A DNA stretch of 64,000 bases, taken from contig CM039123.1 of assembly GCA_022036555.1 (NCBI GenBank), positions 15,536,326-15,600,325 on the forward strand. The letters run 5' to 3'. The DNA comes from Microstegium vimineum (lineage: Eukaryota; Streptophyta; Magnoliopsida; Poales; Poaceae). The position numbers were made by a program, and so were the translations under genes. Below are positions 1 through 9,445 of this stretch, piece by piece. A model generated the notes under the pieces. The model ran no database searches. It was not told the origin of the DNA and was given only the letters and a program-made list of their open reading frames with translations. The first letter of the stretch is position 1; every line of letters begins with the position of its first letter.

Positions 1-620
1 ACACGACATAGTGGTGGGAGCTTCGTCCACCATGCGGTGCGTGTACCAAACTTTGGTATGGCGTGTAAAAATGCTATCCCATGCAGGAGTTTTGTTAGCT
101 TTCCACCATGCCGGAGCAGTTGAGGGAGGATAGATGCATTTCCCTATTCTCTCGTACCATGTTTCTTCTACGAGAAGCCTCCCCTTCGGGAGAGGCGGAG
201 AATACATCTAAGGAATTGGTCGGGGCGGATGCCTCCGGTGCGTCCCACCCGACCCCTGGGGGGTCGGGCGAGGCGGAAAATGGTCGAAGCTGTCTCTCCA
301 TCCCTCAGGGGGTCAGAGGGGCCGACTCTCTTTGTTGAGTCATAATTCTGACCCTTCAGGGGGGGTCGGATGCCACTGTAGCGAGCCCTCTAGCCCTCGG
401 GGGTTGGGCGAGGCGGATGCCATAGTAGCAAGTACCCCGGACTCCGTGGAGGGCAGAGTGAGTGGGGGAGCGCTAGATGAGGGGGTCGGGCCCTTGCCAT
501 CTCGCCCGGTTTCTCTGGGCTCTGCGCCCGGGCGAGTGTGGTGGGCCGAGTTGGTCTACTAATTCAGCTGGGCCTTTGGTCTGTTGAGGACGTGGCCTTT
601 CATGGTACCCTGGTATAGTT
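1..620. mobile_element. GC-rich retroelement remnant
   Basis: This GC-rich block ends abruptly at about 620, where AT-rich sequence begins. A short motif around GGTCGGGCGAGGCGGA recurs near 180-200, 260-280 and 400-415, and a related GGGGGTCGGG lies near 481. Such arrays are common in untranslated parts of grass Ty3/gypsy elements, but I find no LTR border, primer-binding site or coding domain. The two short open frames here (108-338 and 332-562) are low-complexity and do not look like genes. The element type is inferred from composition only. Confidence 0.35.
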
Positions 621-999
621 TGCAACAGACAATATATGATTCTAAACTTACGATTATTGGATAATGCAATTGCTTATTTAAAATCTAAACATATCAAGTT
701 TGTATTATAATAATTAAAGTTTGTTAAATAAACCACTAGTCGTAGATTTTAATGTTTGAATCTTATATATGTGTGCACCTTGTAAAAGAGAATGGTTGTA
801 GAAAATTATAAGTAAGAGTATTAATATTTATAAAACTAGATTAATATAATATGGAAATATATTTTTGGTAAATCTAAATATACTTATTTTGTATTATGGA
901 TATTAATAGTTTTATATAAAGTTGATCAAACTCGTCATAATTTAGCTCAATTCTATGCTAAAATTATGGTTCTTTTTCTTTAAACTCTCCTTAAAAGTT

Positions 1000-1233
1000 C
1001 TTCCTCCACCCTAAATTATAAGATGTTTGACTTTTTTAACTTCAAGTTAGACCATTCGTCTTATTAAAACATTTATATAAATATAATCAAATTTAAGTCA
1101 TTCTTAAAGAATCTTTATTAATAAATCAAGCCACAACAAAAGAAGTGATATTTTGTACAGATTTTTAAATAAGATGAATGGTCAAATTTTGTATCAAAAA
1201 AGTCAAATATTTTATAATTTGGAATGAATGAAG
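1000..1233. mobile_element. Stowaway-like MITE
   Basis: The left end (CTTCCTCCACCCTAAATTAT) and the reverse complement of the right end (ACTTCATTCATTCCAAATTA) form imperfect terminal inverted repeats continuing into A/TAAGATRTTTGACTTTTT. The interior is AT-rich and has no coding capacity. The 'CTCCNTCC...CAAATTATAA' terminal style is that of Tc1/mariner-derived grass Stowaway elements. The TA duplication is not intact on the left, so the borders are approximate. Confidence 0.5.
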
Positions 1234-1829
1234 TACTTGGTTAACCAATGGTTATTCTAAGTGAATAAAATAAATAGGATCTTTATTTTTTTGTCTCCAA
1301 TAGTTTCCATTATTTGGCGTTCTAAAAATAAAAAATCAGGTATAAGGAAGAAAAGGTTGGTGAGACTGGGCAAAACCAAGCAAAAATCATTGCGGAGGTG
1401 CAGTAACCGAATGGATTGCAAATGTGGAACACATATGTATATTTATGAGCTGTGGAGATTTAATTAGTTTAGATATATATAACTGGACAATTCTTTCCTT
1501 TTTTTCCAAAAAAATAAAATTAGAGAGTTACTGTTTTAATTAACACTTGTGGATGTTCTAAAAGTTACGATAATAATATGGCGACCATCCCGTGCGTCGC
1601 ACTCAGGGATGCAAGTGGGTACCTAATGGTATTTTTTGGGTTAATTAATTAATTACGGTCATATGCCATTTTAGCTCATCTTTCTATATTCCTCAAATTA
1701 CGAGAATGTCATTCTAGTTCATTTGATTAATTTTTTAGGTCTGACCTAAAATAACTTGAACGTGCATAGCTAGTCGCACTCCATCCAGCAATGAAGTAGA
1801 CACTTAACCTAACCTTCCAATACATAAGG

Positions 1830-2110
1830 GTCAGTGTGGCAGGGCTCTCCTAAAAGGGCTTTGATTCCATCTTCTTTTATGGAGCTGAAGTTGTTTTCAA
1901 AACATATATTTGACAAAATTAACTCCAGCGCTAGTTTTGTTATAATTTATACCAAGTCTATGAGGAGTAGCGAAAAGAATACACATTTTGTGGCCCCACC
2001 GGTCTAGTAGAAAAATGTATCTTTGGCCGGGCTTCTCCGGCGGAGCCATTTCTTCAATAACCATTACTTTGGCAGGGCTTCACTAGAGGCAGAGCCGCTT
2101 TAGCACCTAG
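1830..2110. mobile_element. Possible decayed DNA-transposon relic
   Basis: GGCAGGGCT occurs near both sides (about 1840 and 2072), with GGAGCTGAAG and GGCGGAGCC style motifs between. The block looks like a non-autonomous DNA element, but clean inverted repeats and a target-site duplication are not resolved. Confidence 0.22.
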
Positions 2111-3057
2111 TCCTCAACCTTTTGTTTTCATATAATAGCAATTTAAAAAGGGTTTTTCTACGATATCCTCAAATTACTGTGAGCTGTTCATTTATTTTAA
2201 TCGGACGGTTATGATTACCTACTACTCCTAAAAGGTAATATTTTATATACATATTAATTTTATGTTTTATTATGTAAAATTGAATAAATTAGGAAAGCTT
2301 TCGATGTAAAAAACTTTTTTTTAATTTGATTGATGCATGCTGATCTGGCGGATATGGTAAGTTTTCCTATTTTGCAAATTTGGACGTGATATATTTTTAT
2401 TACCGTGTAATTTTACATGTGAATTGATATACTTGAATATGCATGAATGTGATTTGCATGTGCACCAACGTGACATGTACGTGATTTGTGTATGGTGTTA
2501 GCGTGTAATACATGATTACGTGATATGTATGGTGCACCTGCTGGTTTCTATCTCCGTGACTTGAGGATTCAGCAATATGTTTTTCTTTTTTCTAGATTAA
2601 TTCATTAATTAGTTTAATTTAAAAAATCCAAAAAATCAAGGGCTCAGATTTCTTTAAGATAGTATTACCTCTAGCAAGTAAAAATTATATTGTAGCATTG
2701 CCTATTTAAAAATTGAAGAAGTTTGACAAGGCTTTTCCTTTTTGAGAGCGGCAGTTCCTTTTTTGAGAGCGGCTGTGCTGCTCAGAGCAGCTCTCTGCCG
2801 CGCATGTGAACTAATAAACTTTGAGGTTAAATTTTAGGCAGACATATTTACCCGCCCTCTAGGCTGAGTAGATTCTTACACTTGTCCCTCTTTGTCATCT
2901 ATTATCATAAAAGATGGTCTCAACACTAGTACAAAAGCTTACTATGCAGGCGATTCGAAACGCATTTATACAAGCGTCTTCCAGAACCGCCGGCGCTGGG
3001 GTCAGTAGAAATGAGCTATTTCTACATGCGGTTGCTTGAAAACTACCTGTAGAAAAC

Positions 3058-3146
3058 CATTTCCACAGGCGATTCTCTTAGTGAACCGCCTGTGAAAAGG
3101 AGACATTTACACAGGCGGTTCACTAAGAGAACCGCATGTGAAAATG
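3058..3146. repeat. Subterminal inverted repeat of the CACTA element
   Basis: Two arms of about 40 bp (3058-3100 and 3104-3146) are near-perfect inverted copies separated by a few bases. Each contains ACCGCCTGTG-type and TCTCTTAGTGAACCGC-type motifs. Subterminal repeats of this kind are the binding sites of the TNPA-type protein in characterised CACTA elements; that role is inferred here. Confidence 0.8.
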
Positions 3147-3199
3147 ATTTTTCATTTTTCATTTTTTGGTATTTATATATTATATATAATGTTTTATTG

Positions 3200-3202
<3 letters not shown>

Positions 3203-3243
<41 letters not shown>
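3203..3243. repeat. (TA)n microsatellite
   Basis: About 20 uninterrupted TA units lie inside the CACTA element, in the 3' flank of its second gene. Just downstream, the motif AAAGTTACAAGTGTAT occurs twice, near 3358 and 3411. Confidence 0.95.
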
Positions 3244-3248
<5 letters not shown>

Positions 3249-3462
3249 TGTTATTGAAACTAGTAAAGCTTATTGGATGATGTTCAAATATAACAACATG
3301 AAATTTATATATTTCATACATACATCTATCATTACTTCAAAGTTTTATGCTCGCAATAAAGTTACAAGTGTATGACACCTTATATACATTAGTCTCATGC
3401 TCACACACATAAAGTTACAAGTGTATCACACACTATATACATCAATAGTTTGCACATGTCCT

Positions 3463-6400
3463 CTAAAAACCGCTCCGAGTAAGATTTAGGTTATAAACCT
3501 CTGTGAGTGCTTGATACTCTGGCTTGCCTAATTCACTTTCATGATCATGATATTTTTCAAAAGTTGAGATGACCTGTTTAATTAGGAAAAGGCTCACGTC
3601 CTCAATTATGTCGCATAACGTCTTTTCATTGATGGTCGTAGCCTTGGCTCTCTTCGAAGGTTTCTTCATGCATCATGTCGTGTCTCCTCTCATGTGCTCG
3701 TACATGTAGTATCCACAGAGGACAGACCCTGGTGGTTGCTTGTGGCACTATATACAAAACAAAAAAGTGATTATTTATAGATGCTCGCACACGTAGATTT
3801 TATAAGAGTAAGTTTTCATACAACTTATCGACCATTCATATATAAATTCCAATGACTCCTTTTCTTTTTTCTTCGACTCAAACTTTCTACCGTGGATTTT
3901 ATAAAACTGTCATGCCCTGCGAACTTGAATACAATCACCATGTTAATTATTCTTAAAATCATATAATGCAAACGTATATATGCATATCTCGACTTACAGC
4001 TCTAAGTTCTCAATGAAACCTCCATAGTTTGCCGGCGGGTAATTAGCGGAGTCTAGTACCACCACCCTTCCCTTTTTAGGATAAATGATGACACAGATCC
4101 AGTGATCCCTGCATGAATCAAATTTATGATACATTTGTGTATTGAAATTATGTAGTTTGATCACCCAAAGTTATACGGTGCCACTGTCCAAACTCATACT
4201 TACCCAAAGTTGTACGGTGCCACTACACATTTCCTATCTTGATACTTCTTCATACACTTTGCAATGTAGAAGGCGTACTTGGATTCAAATTGATACTTTA
4301 ATTTTCTCTTTTTCTCGGCCCGTGCTTCACCTACTAAGCCCAATAAGTCGTTGTTGTTTTCCCCAATTCTGAAGGTGTGCCTTTCTTCGCATATATCAAT
4401 TGGGTTTAGATAGCCAACCCTCTGCTCGGCACAATAATCAAAATTCTGGCCGTAAGTCTGCTCCTCCTGATCATATAGCATTCTACAAGGCACATGCTTG
4501 TCAGATATATTGAACATTTGCAACTACAATGCATGTCATATATTGAATATTGATGCAACTACAATGGATGTGTAACTATATAACACTTATAATGCAAACA
4601 TCATTATGATCTGTACGTCTAGCCTCTCGAAGTTCATCATCAACCAAAGGTCTTCAAAGTTAATCACACACAGATCATGGACACTTTGAAATGCCTTATG
4701 TGGTATACACACGTTGATGGCGTGAATGCCAACAGAAGAGGCTCTCATGTACCAGTCATTCAGCCTTTTTACATTGTTTGACACCTTTTGGAGTTTCTCC
4801 CAGCTCAGTAGAGGCTTTTCTAACACATAGTTTTTAGGCACAGACTTGTAGTCTTCAAAAGTGGGCACCTTGTATGTGCAGGGAATTATCTTAGGCACCG
4901 GCTGCGCTAACTTGCTGAGCTCAGACAAGTCGTGGACTTCAATTTTGCATTTTGTTCCAAGTCCTTTCAAAAATTTGGCCATGCCAGCTGCTTTCTTCTT
5001 TGGCTCGAAGGGGGAAATCAACTTGGGCACCAGAAACTTCTTCTTTGGCGGCGCTGGTGTTTGTTTTGGATCTTTGAGTTGTGGGGAAGGTGTGGATTTT
5101 TGTTGTGGAGGCGGCGGAGGTGATGTTTGTGGTGCAGACGGTATTAACTGTGGTGGAGGTGAAGACTGTGGCGGAGGTGACGACTGTGGTGGAGGTGATG
5201 GAGGTGGAGGAGGTGGTGACTGTGACCGAGGTGACGGAGGTGGGCTCCAAAGAGAATGCAGTGGTGATGGTGGTGGGTTTGGAAGAGGATCAGTAGGTCC
5301 TGATGACTCCTCAACTGATATCTCTTGCGAGGATGGTGGTGGCTCCCTCAGCTGGACGTCTCGCCGAGGCCAAAGAATGAAATTGTTTAGAGCCTGTTCG
5401 AGTTTCTCAATGTCCTCGGGACCGAGGATGTCTAAAATCTCATCCTCATATCCATTGACCACGGTCGATACTTCAACTCTGCAGTAGTCTTCAGGAATGT
5501 CAGCACCGTGGTACTTGCGTTCTGGGATCGCTTTGCCTGTGGCTACTTCCCTTGTACCGTGATTGTTAATGTCATATCTTATGACTAGGGAGCAAGCCAC
5601 TGGAATAACAATGTCGTTAACTGGATATTGAACCTTATTCCCGGTAGACGCGACACTGCTTGGTACCTCGGCAACGGTCTGTTGGGACACCACTAGGACT
5701 AGCTGCATCTGGGGTGCCTGAGTTCTCATTTGTTGATTTGGCACTGCACTCGCTAACTTCTGTATCAACTCAGCAGGAGGATTATCTAGCAATTTCTGCA
5801 TAAACTCTATGAACTCTTTCTTAGCCTCCTCCTTCCAATAGCTAGCCATTTCTTCCTTGTATCGATCATGTTTCCTATACTCACCTTCCCACTGAGGGCC
5901 AAATCCCTCCTTCCATCCTTATTTGGATGACACGCATCGAACACGGCCAGGATGCTCAGGGTTACCCAGGCCCTCGCTAAGGATGTCCCTCTCTCTTCGT
6001 GGCTTGAATTTACCTTCCTGTTGCTTGGCTGCCACCGCAAAGATATTCTTTGCTACTTCTTCAATCTGAGGGTCATCAAAGGACAAACCGCTGTCGGTTT
6101 CCTTTGGTTTTCGAGCCCGAATCCAATTCGCGGACCTTTCACCAACTTGTTCGGACAACGCCGACAACCGTTTCTCCTTCCTCGCAGCCTCTTCTTGTTG
6201 CCATTTGGGAGCCTAACACTGATAACCACCTGAGCCTAGACGGTGGTGGTACTTATTCTTCTTAGTAAGAGCGGAGTTGGCTTCGCTCAGAGATACGAAG
6301 TCTTTCTCTTTCCTCTGCTCTAGAAAGATCGCCCACTGCCCTTTAGAAATCTTGTACGTTGTTGTAGGGTCCAACCCTTTCTTGGCAAACTTGGTATTCA

Positions 6401-7266
6401 AATCGGACCTCCAGTTTCAGAAATTGATCGCACACTCCTTCAATGTGTAGTCCTTTACCAATGCCTCTGGTATGGCTCGAGGAAACTGGAACCTCGTCTT
6501 CATTTTTTCCCAAATTCTTGTCTTGTCATCCTCCGACACACTGGACTATTTCTTGTTAGTGATGTCAAGAAAGTCCCTAACACAGAAGCCAATTGCGTTC
6601 CGGTACATAGCTAGGGCCTCCAAAGGAGCCATGGGCTGTCCGGTCGGGCTGACTTCTAAGATGGCATATACGTCGTCTGGAAACTTATTCAATCCTCCCT
6701 CACCTCGTTTGGCACCGCTCCGCTTCCTCTTCCTTGATCTCTCAGTAGTCATCGCCGCGGTCGGTTCGGGTGCATCTTCGGCACGTTCCGCGGCATGTTG
6801 CGAGATTAACTCTTCCATCTGAGTCAATGCCCTCTGAATATAGACATTGTGAGTTCAATGGTGATGATTTATATATACACATCTAATTAAATATAAATAT
6901 GAAATCATATAATAATGGGCACAATATAATTACCTCCTCGACTTCTTAATCATAATCAGGGTCATGGCGTAATTCACGCTCAACTTGTTCTCGAGCCTTC
7001 CTCACTTCGGGACGCTCGAAGTCGTCACTAGGGCTCCAAGATCTCTTCGGAGTTGATTGGCTCCCTTCTTCTTCCTCCATGGGGCCGGATGACCCCAGGC
7101 CTTGCCCCGTTTCATGGGTATCTAGTACTTGCTCCGTGGGGTTGGACTACCCCACGCCTTGCCCTGTTTGGTGGGTATCTTGTACTTGCTCTGTGGGGTC
7201 GGACCCTGGTGCCTGTTCCGTATGAATGGACCCTTGTGCTTGGTCCTTGTTGCTTGGAGATGTCAT
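3463..7266 (-). pseudogene. CACTA second gene: Ptta/En-Spm protein with Ulp1-like protease C-terminus (broken)
   Basis: The ATG is probably at 7266 (product starts MTSPSNKDQAQ); the first coding exon ends at a GT donor near 6933. The following exon (about 6836-4587) stays in one frame and shows the conserved Ptta/En-Spm pattern (LGSGGYQ near 6220; NPEHPGRVR near 5945), then a proline-rich PPPSPPP linker near 5100-5250. Downstream spliced pieces carry a C48-like protease signature: DHWICVII (His codon 4102-4104), VVVLDSANY (Asp codon 4051-4053) and GSVLCGYY (Cys codon 3715-3717), with a Gln seven residues before the Cys. A C-terminal helical segment lies at 3669-3463. The gene is disabled by nonsense codons near 6946, 6546, 6417, 6213 and 5919 and another in the penultimate protease exon. 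The protease assignment rests on motif order; exon borders between 4587 and 3720 are approximate. Confidence 0.8.
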
Positions 7267-7279
7267 CGTGGAAATCTAA

Positions 7280-7840
7280 TAAAGGATATGCATTTATATA
7301 TTATATATATGAATTTCAAGTGTATATTATATTATCAAGTGTATATTATAAGAATTTCAAGTGTATGTTATAAGCATTTATATAATACCTAAGAAATGAA
7401 TATATAATATCATCAAGTGTATGATAGATTAATAAAACAACTAATACAAGATGCCTTTTTAATCATTTAAATATATATATAAAGAAGCATTTATATTAGA
7501 TGCATTTATATTGGAGGCATTCATTATAAAAAAGCTAAAGAAAATAAAAAATGCTAAAGAAAATCAAAGCATTATATTAGATGCATTTATAATAAACGAT
7601 AAGCATTTATATAAGTATTTAAATATATATAAGTCATTGGATTTAAATCATATATCTAATATAATCATATATTGGAAGAATTTATATAATCATTTATCTA
7701 ATAAAAGATAAGCATTTATAACATATATTGGAAACATTTATATAATTATTTATCTAATAAACGAGAAGCATTTACATATAAGCATTTAAATATATATAAG
7801 CATTTACATATACATACAAGAGTGATTTAAATATATATAA
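7280..7840. repeat. Degenerate AT-rich short-motif array
   Basis: The motif AAGCATTTATATA and close variants recur roughly ten times with irregular spacing in otherwise AT-only sequence. The block lies in the apparent 5' intron of the second CACTA gene. Open frames seen in it are low-complexity and I do not call them. Confidence 0.6.
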
Positions 7841-7929
7841 GAAAAATCAGCTATGAAACTTGAAACTTGAATGGAGATCTTTAAAAATCAGCTCTTGAAA
7901 AAAAAGAAAAAAGCCCTTCTTTTCTCTCC

Positions 7930-8540
7930 CTCCCATTATCTTCTTTTCTGGCCCGCTCGCGCAGCCGGCCCAGCCTTGGCCCCCTCCCCTCTCTCTCCCG
8001 CGAGCGCGGAGGCCCACCCCACGGCCCAGTCCAGCCTCGGCCCAGCTGAGCGCGCAGCGCGGCCCGCACCTCGCCTCCTCCCCTTCCAACTGACAGACCG
8101 GGCCCGCACGTTAGGTTCGTCTTCCCAGCGGCTCACCACCACGCCGCCTCCTCCACGCGCGCCCGAGCCGGCCTCCCCCATGCGCGCCCGAGCCGCCCTG
8201 CTCCCGCGTCCACTGCTCGTCGCGCCACCGCGACCTCGGCCACGCGCTTCACGACCACGCGCTCGAGCCGCAACTGACGCCGCCGCCGGCGCCGCCGCAA
8301 TCCCCCGGCGCCGGCCCCACGTGCGCCCGAGCCGCCCTCCTCCTGCGTCCAACAGCAAGTGCACGATGCTCGGCGTGCCGCCGCAACCTCGGCCACCACG
8401 CTCGCGCTCGCACTCGCCCGCCGCGCGCCTGCCTCCTCGCTACCGCGCAACCGACCGCCACCGCGCAACCGACCGCCGCTACCCACGCCGCTACAGAGAG
8501 AGAAGAGGAGGGAGCGGCCGAGGACTTACCCCGGCGCGAC
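7930..8540. other. GC-rich island inside the CACTA element
   Basis: About 600 bp of very GC-rich sequence is embedded in AT-rich transposon DNA, between a putative 5' exon donor (near 8530) and the coding start at 7266, so it probably lies in a long leader intron. It contains an imperfect direct duplication: about 8180-8300 and about 8319-8440 both begin near GCGCCCGAGCCGCCCT. All frames are long because stop codons are rare at this composition. It could be a captured host fragment or an ordinary GC-rich leader; I cannot decide from sequence alone. Confidence 0.5.
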
Positions 8541-8680
8541 GGAGATGATTGGTGAGCGGCGGGATTGGCGGCGACGGAGGTTCGTGGGAAATTCCGGCAG
8601 CCTGACGGCGTCGATTCGAATGAACTGGCACCTTCGGTACTTAGAAAATTTCGGGCAAGTGGGCGGGATATATATACGGA
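8530..8680 (-). promoter_or_regulatory. Putative promoter and 5' exon of the second CACTA gene
   Basis: On the minus strand a TATATATAT box (8668-8676) is followed by about 130 bp of leader and a strong splice donor, CCGGG|GTAAGT, near 8530. It lies just downstream of a cluster of subterminal-type repeats (8690-8800). The transcription start is not determinable; position and donor make this the likeliest promoter for the gene starting at 7266. Confidence 0.55.
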
Positions 8681-8689
8681 CCCCATTTC

Positions 8690-8800
8690 TAAACCGCCTA
8701 TAGAAATGATTTATACAGGCGGTTGGTATTGCCAACCGCCAGCACTGATACCCTTTCTAGAGGCGGTTGTTAATGGGAACCGCCAGTAGAAACATTTTTG
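8690..8800. repeat. Internal cluster of subterminal-type repeats
   Basis: The motifs AAACCGCCTATAGAAATG, ACAGGCGGTTGG, CCAACCGCCAGCACTG, AGAGGCGGTTG and GGAACCGCCAGTAGAAAC lie in alternating orientation within about 110 bp. The same motif family fills both ends of the element. This internal copy sits immediately upstream of the inferred promoter of the second gene, while the right-end array sits upstream of the transposase promoter. Confidence 0.75.
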
Positions 8801-8828
8801 CAAAAACAATTCTAAAAAATTTCTAAAA

Positions 8829-9106
8829 ATCATATCTTGAGAAATATTGTTCCAAAAATTATGAATAAAATTTTGTGGTGTTTGTATTGACAATATATAC
8901 ATGCCAAAAATATGAAATGATATGTTTGAGATACTTTTATATGTATCTATATTTATATGCCTAGTATATCGATTAATACATAAGCTTCAAAAAATCATAT
9001 CTTGAGAAATATTGTTCCAAAAATTATGAATTAAATTTTGTAGTGTTTGTCTTGACAAGATATACATGTTAAAAATATGAAATCACATGTATGAGATACT
9101 TTTGTA
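8829..9106. repeat. Tandem duplication, about 164-bp period
   Basis: The segment starting AATCATATCTTGAGAAATAT near 8829 recurs near 8993, followed in both copies by TTGTTCCAAAAATTATGAAT and a shared stretch ending near GAGATACTTTT. The copies differ at scattered positions. No coding potential is visible. Confidence 0.8.
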
Positions 9107-9114
9107 TTGAACTA

Positions 9115-9300
9115 GAGTTTAGCTAGGGTTTAGTGTTAAGGGTTAAGTGTTTAGGGTTAAGGGTTACGTGTTTAGAGTTAAGGGTTAAGTGTTTAGGGTT
9201 TAGGGTTAAGTGTTTAGGGTTTAGTGTTAGGTTCCAGATTTAAGGGTTTAGGGTTTAGGGTTTATGGATCCTTCTTTAGGGTTAAGTGTGTAGTGTTTAG
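9115..9300. repeat. Degenerate telomere-like (TTTAGGG) array
   Basis: About fifteen TTTAGGG or near-TTTAGGG units, interspersed with GTTAAGGG and GTGTTTAGGG variants, occupy the space between the transposase 3' end and the second gene's promoter. TTTAGGG is the plant telomere unit, but the mixed spacing and the location inside a transposon argue for local expansion rather than a former chromosome end. A shorter patch (AGGGTTTAGGGTTTAG) occurs near 12935. Confidence 0.8.
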
Positions 9301-9445
9301 GGAAATAGATTGCAATTATGGGAAATAAGCATAGGGTCTCACATGTAGAAACAAAAATTGGGTCTTCATATGTTCAAACATAAATAGGATCTCACATTGT
9401 AACATAAACAGGTTACATGACAAATAACAAAAATAATCTAGGCAG

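Larger units (their letters stand above)
621..2923. other. AT-rich intergenic DNA with MITE relics
   Basis: No convincing gene is visible. The stretch is AT-rich and holds one Stowaway-like MITE (about 1000-1233) and a possible second DNA-transposon relic (about 1830-2110). It ends at the CAA duplicated by the CACTA insertion. Confidence 0.6.

Noticed and set aside
4861..5487. Glycine-rich 208-codon plus-strand frame
   Set aside because: It is the antisense shadow of the proline-rich linker of the minus-strand CACTA gene.
7871..8548. 225-codon plus-strand frame in the GC island
   Set aside because: Arg/Pro/Ala-rich, no domain, and frames on the other strand are equally long; explained by scarcity of stop codons at high GC.
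9115..9300. Former telomere or chromosome-fusion site
   Set aside because: Repeats are degenerate, under 200 bp and wholly inside a transposon with intact ends.
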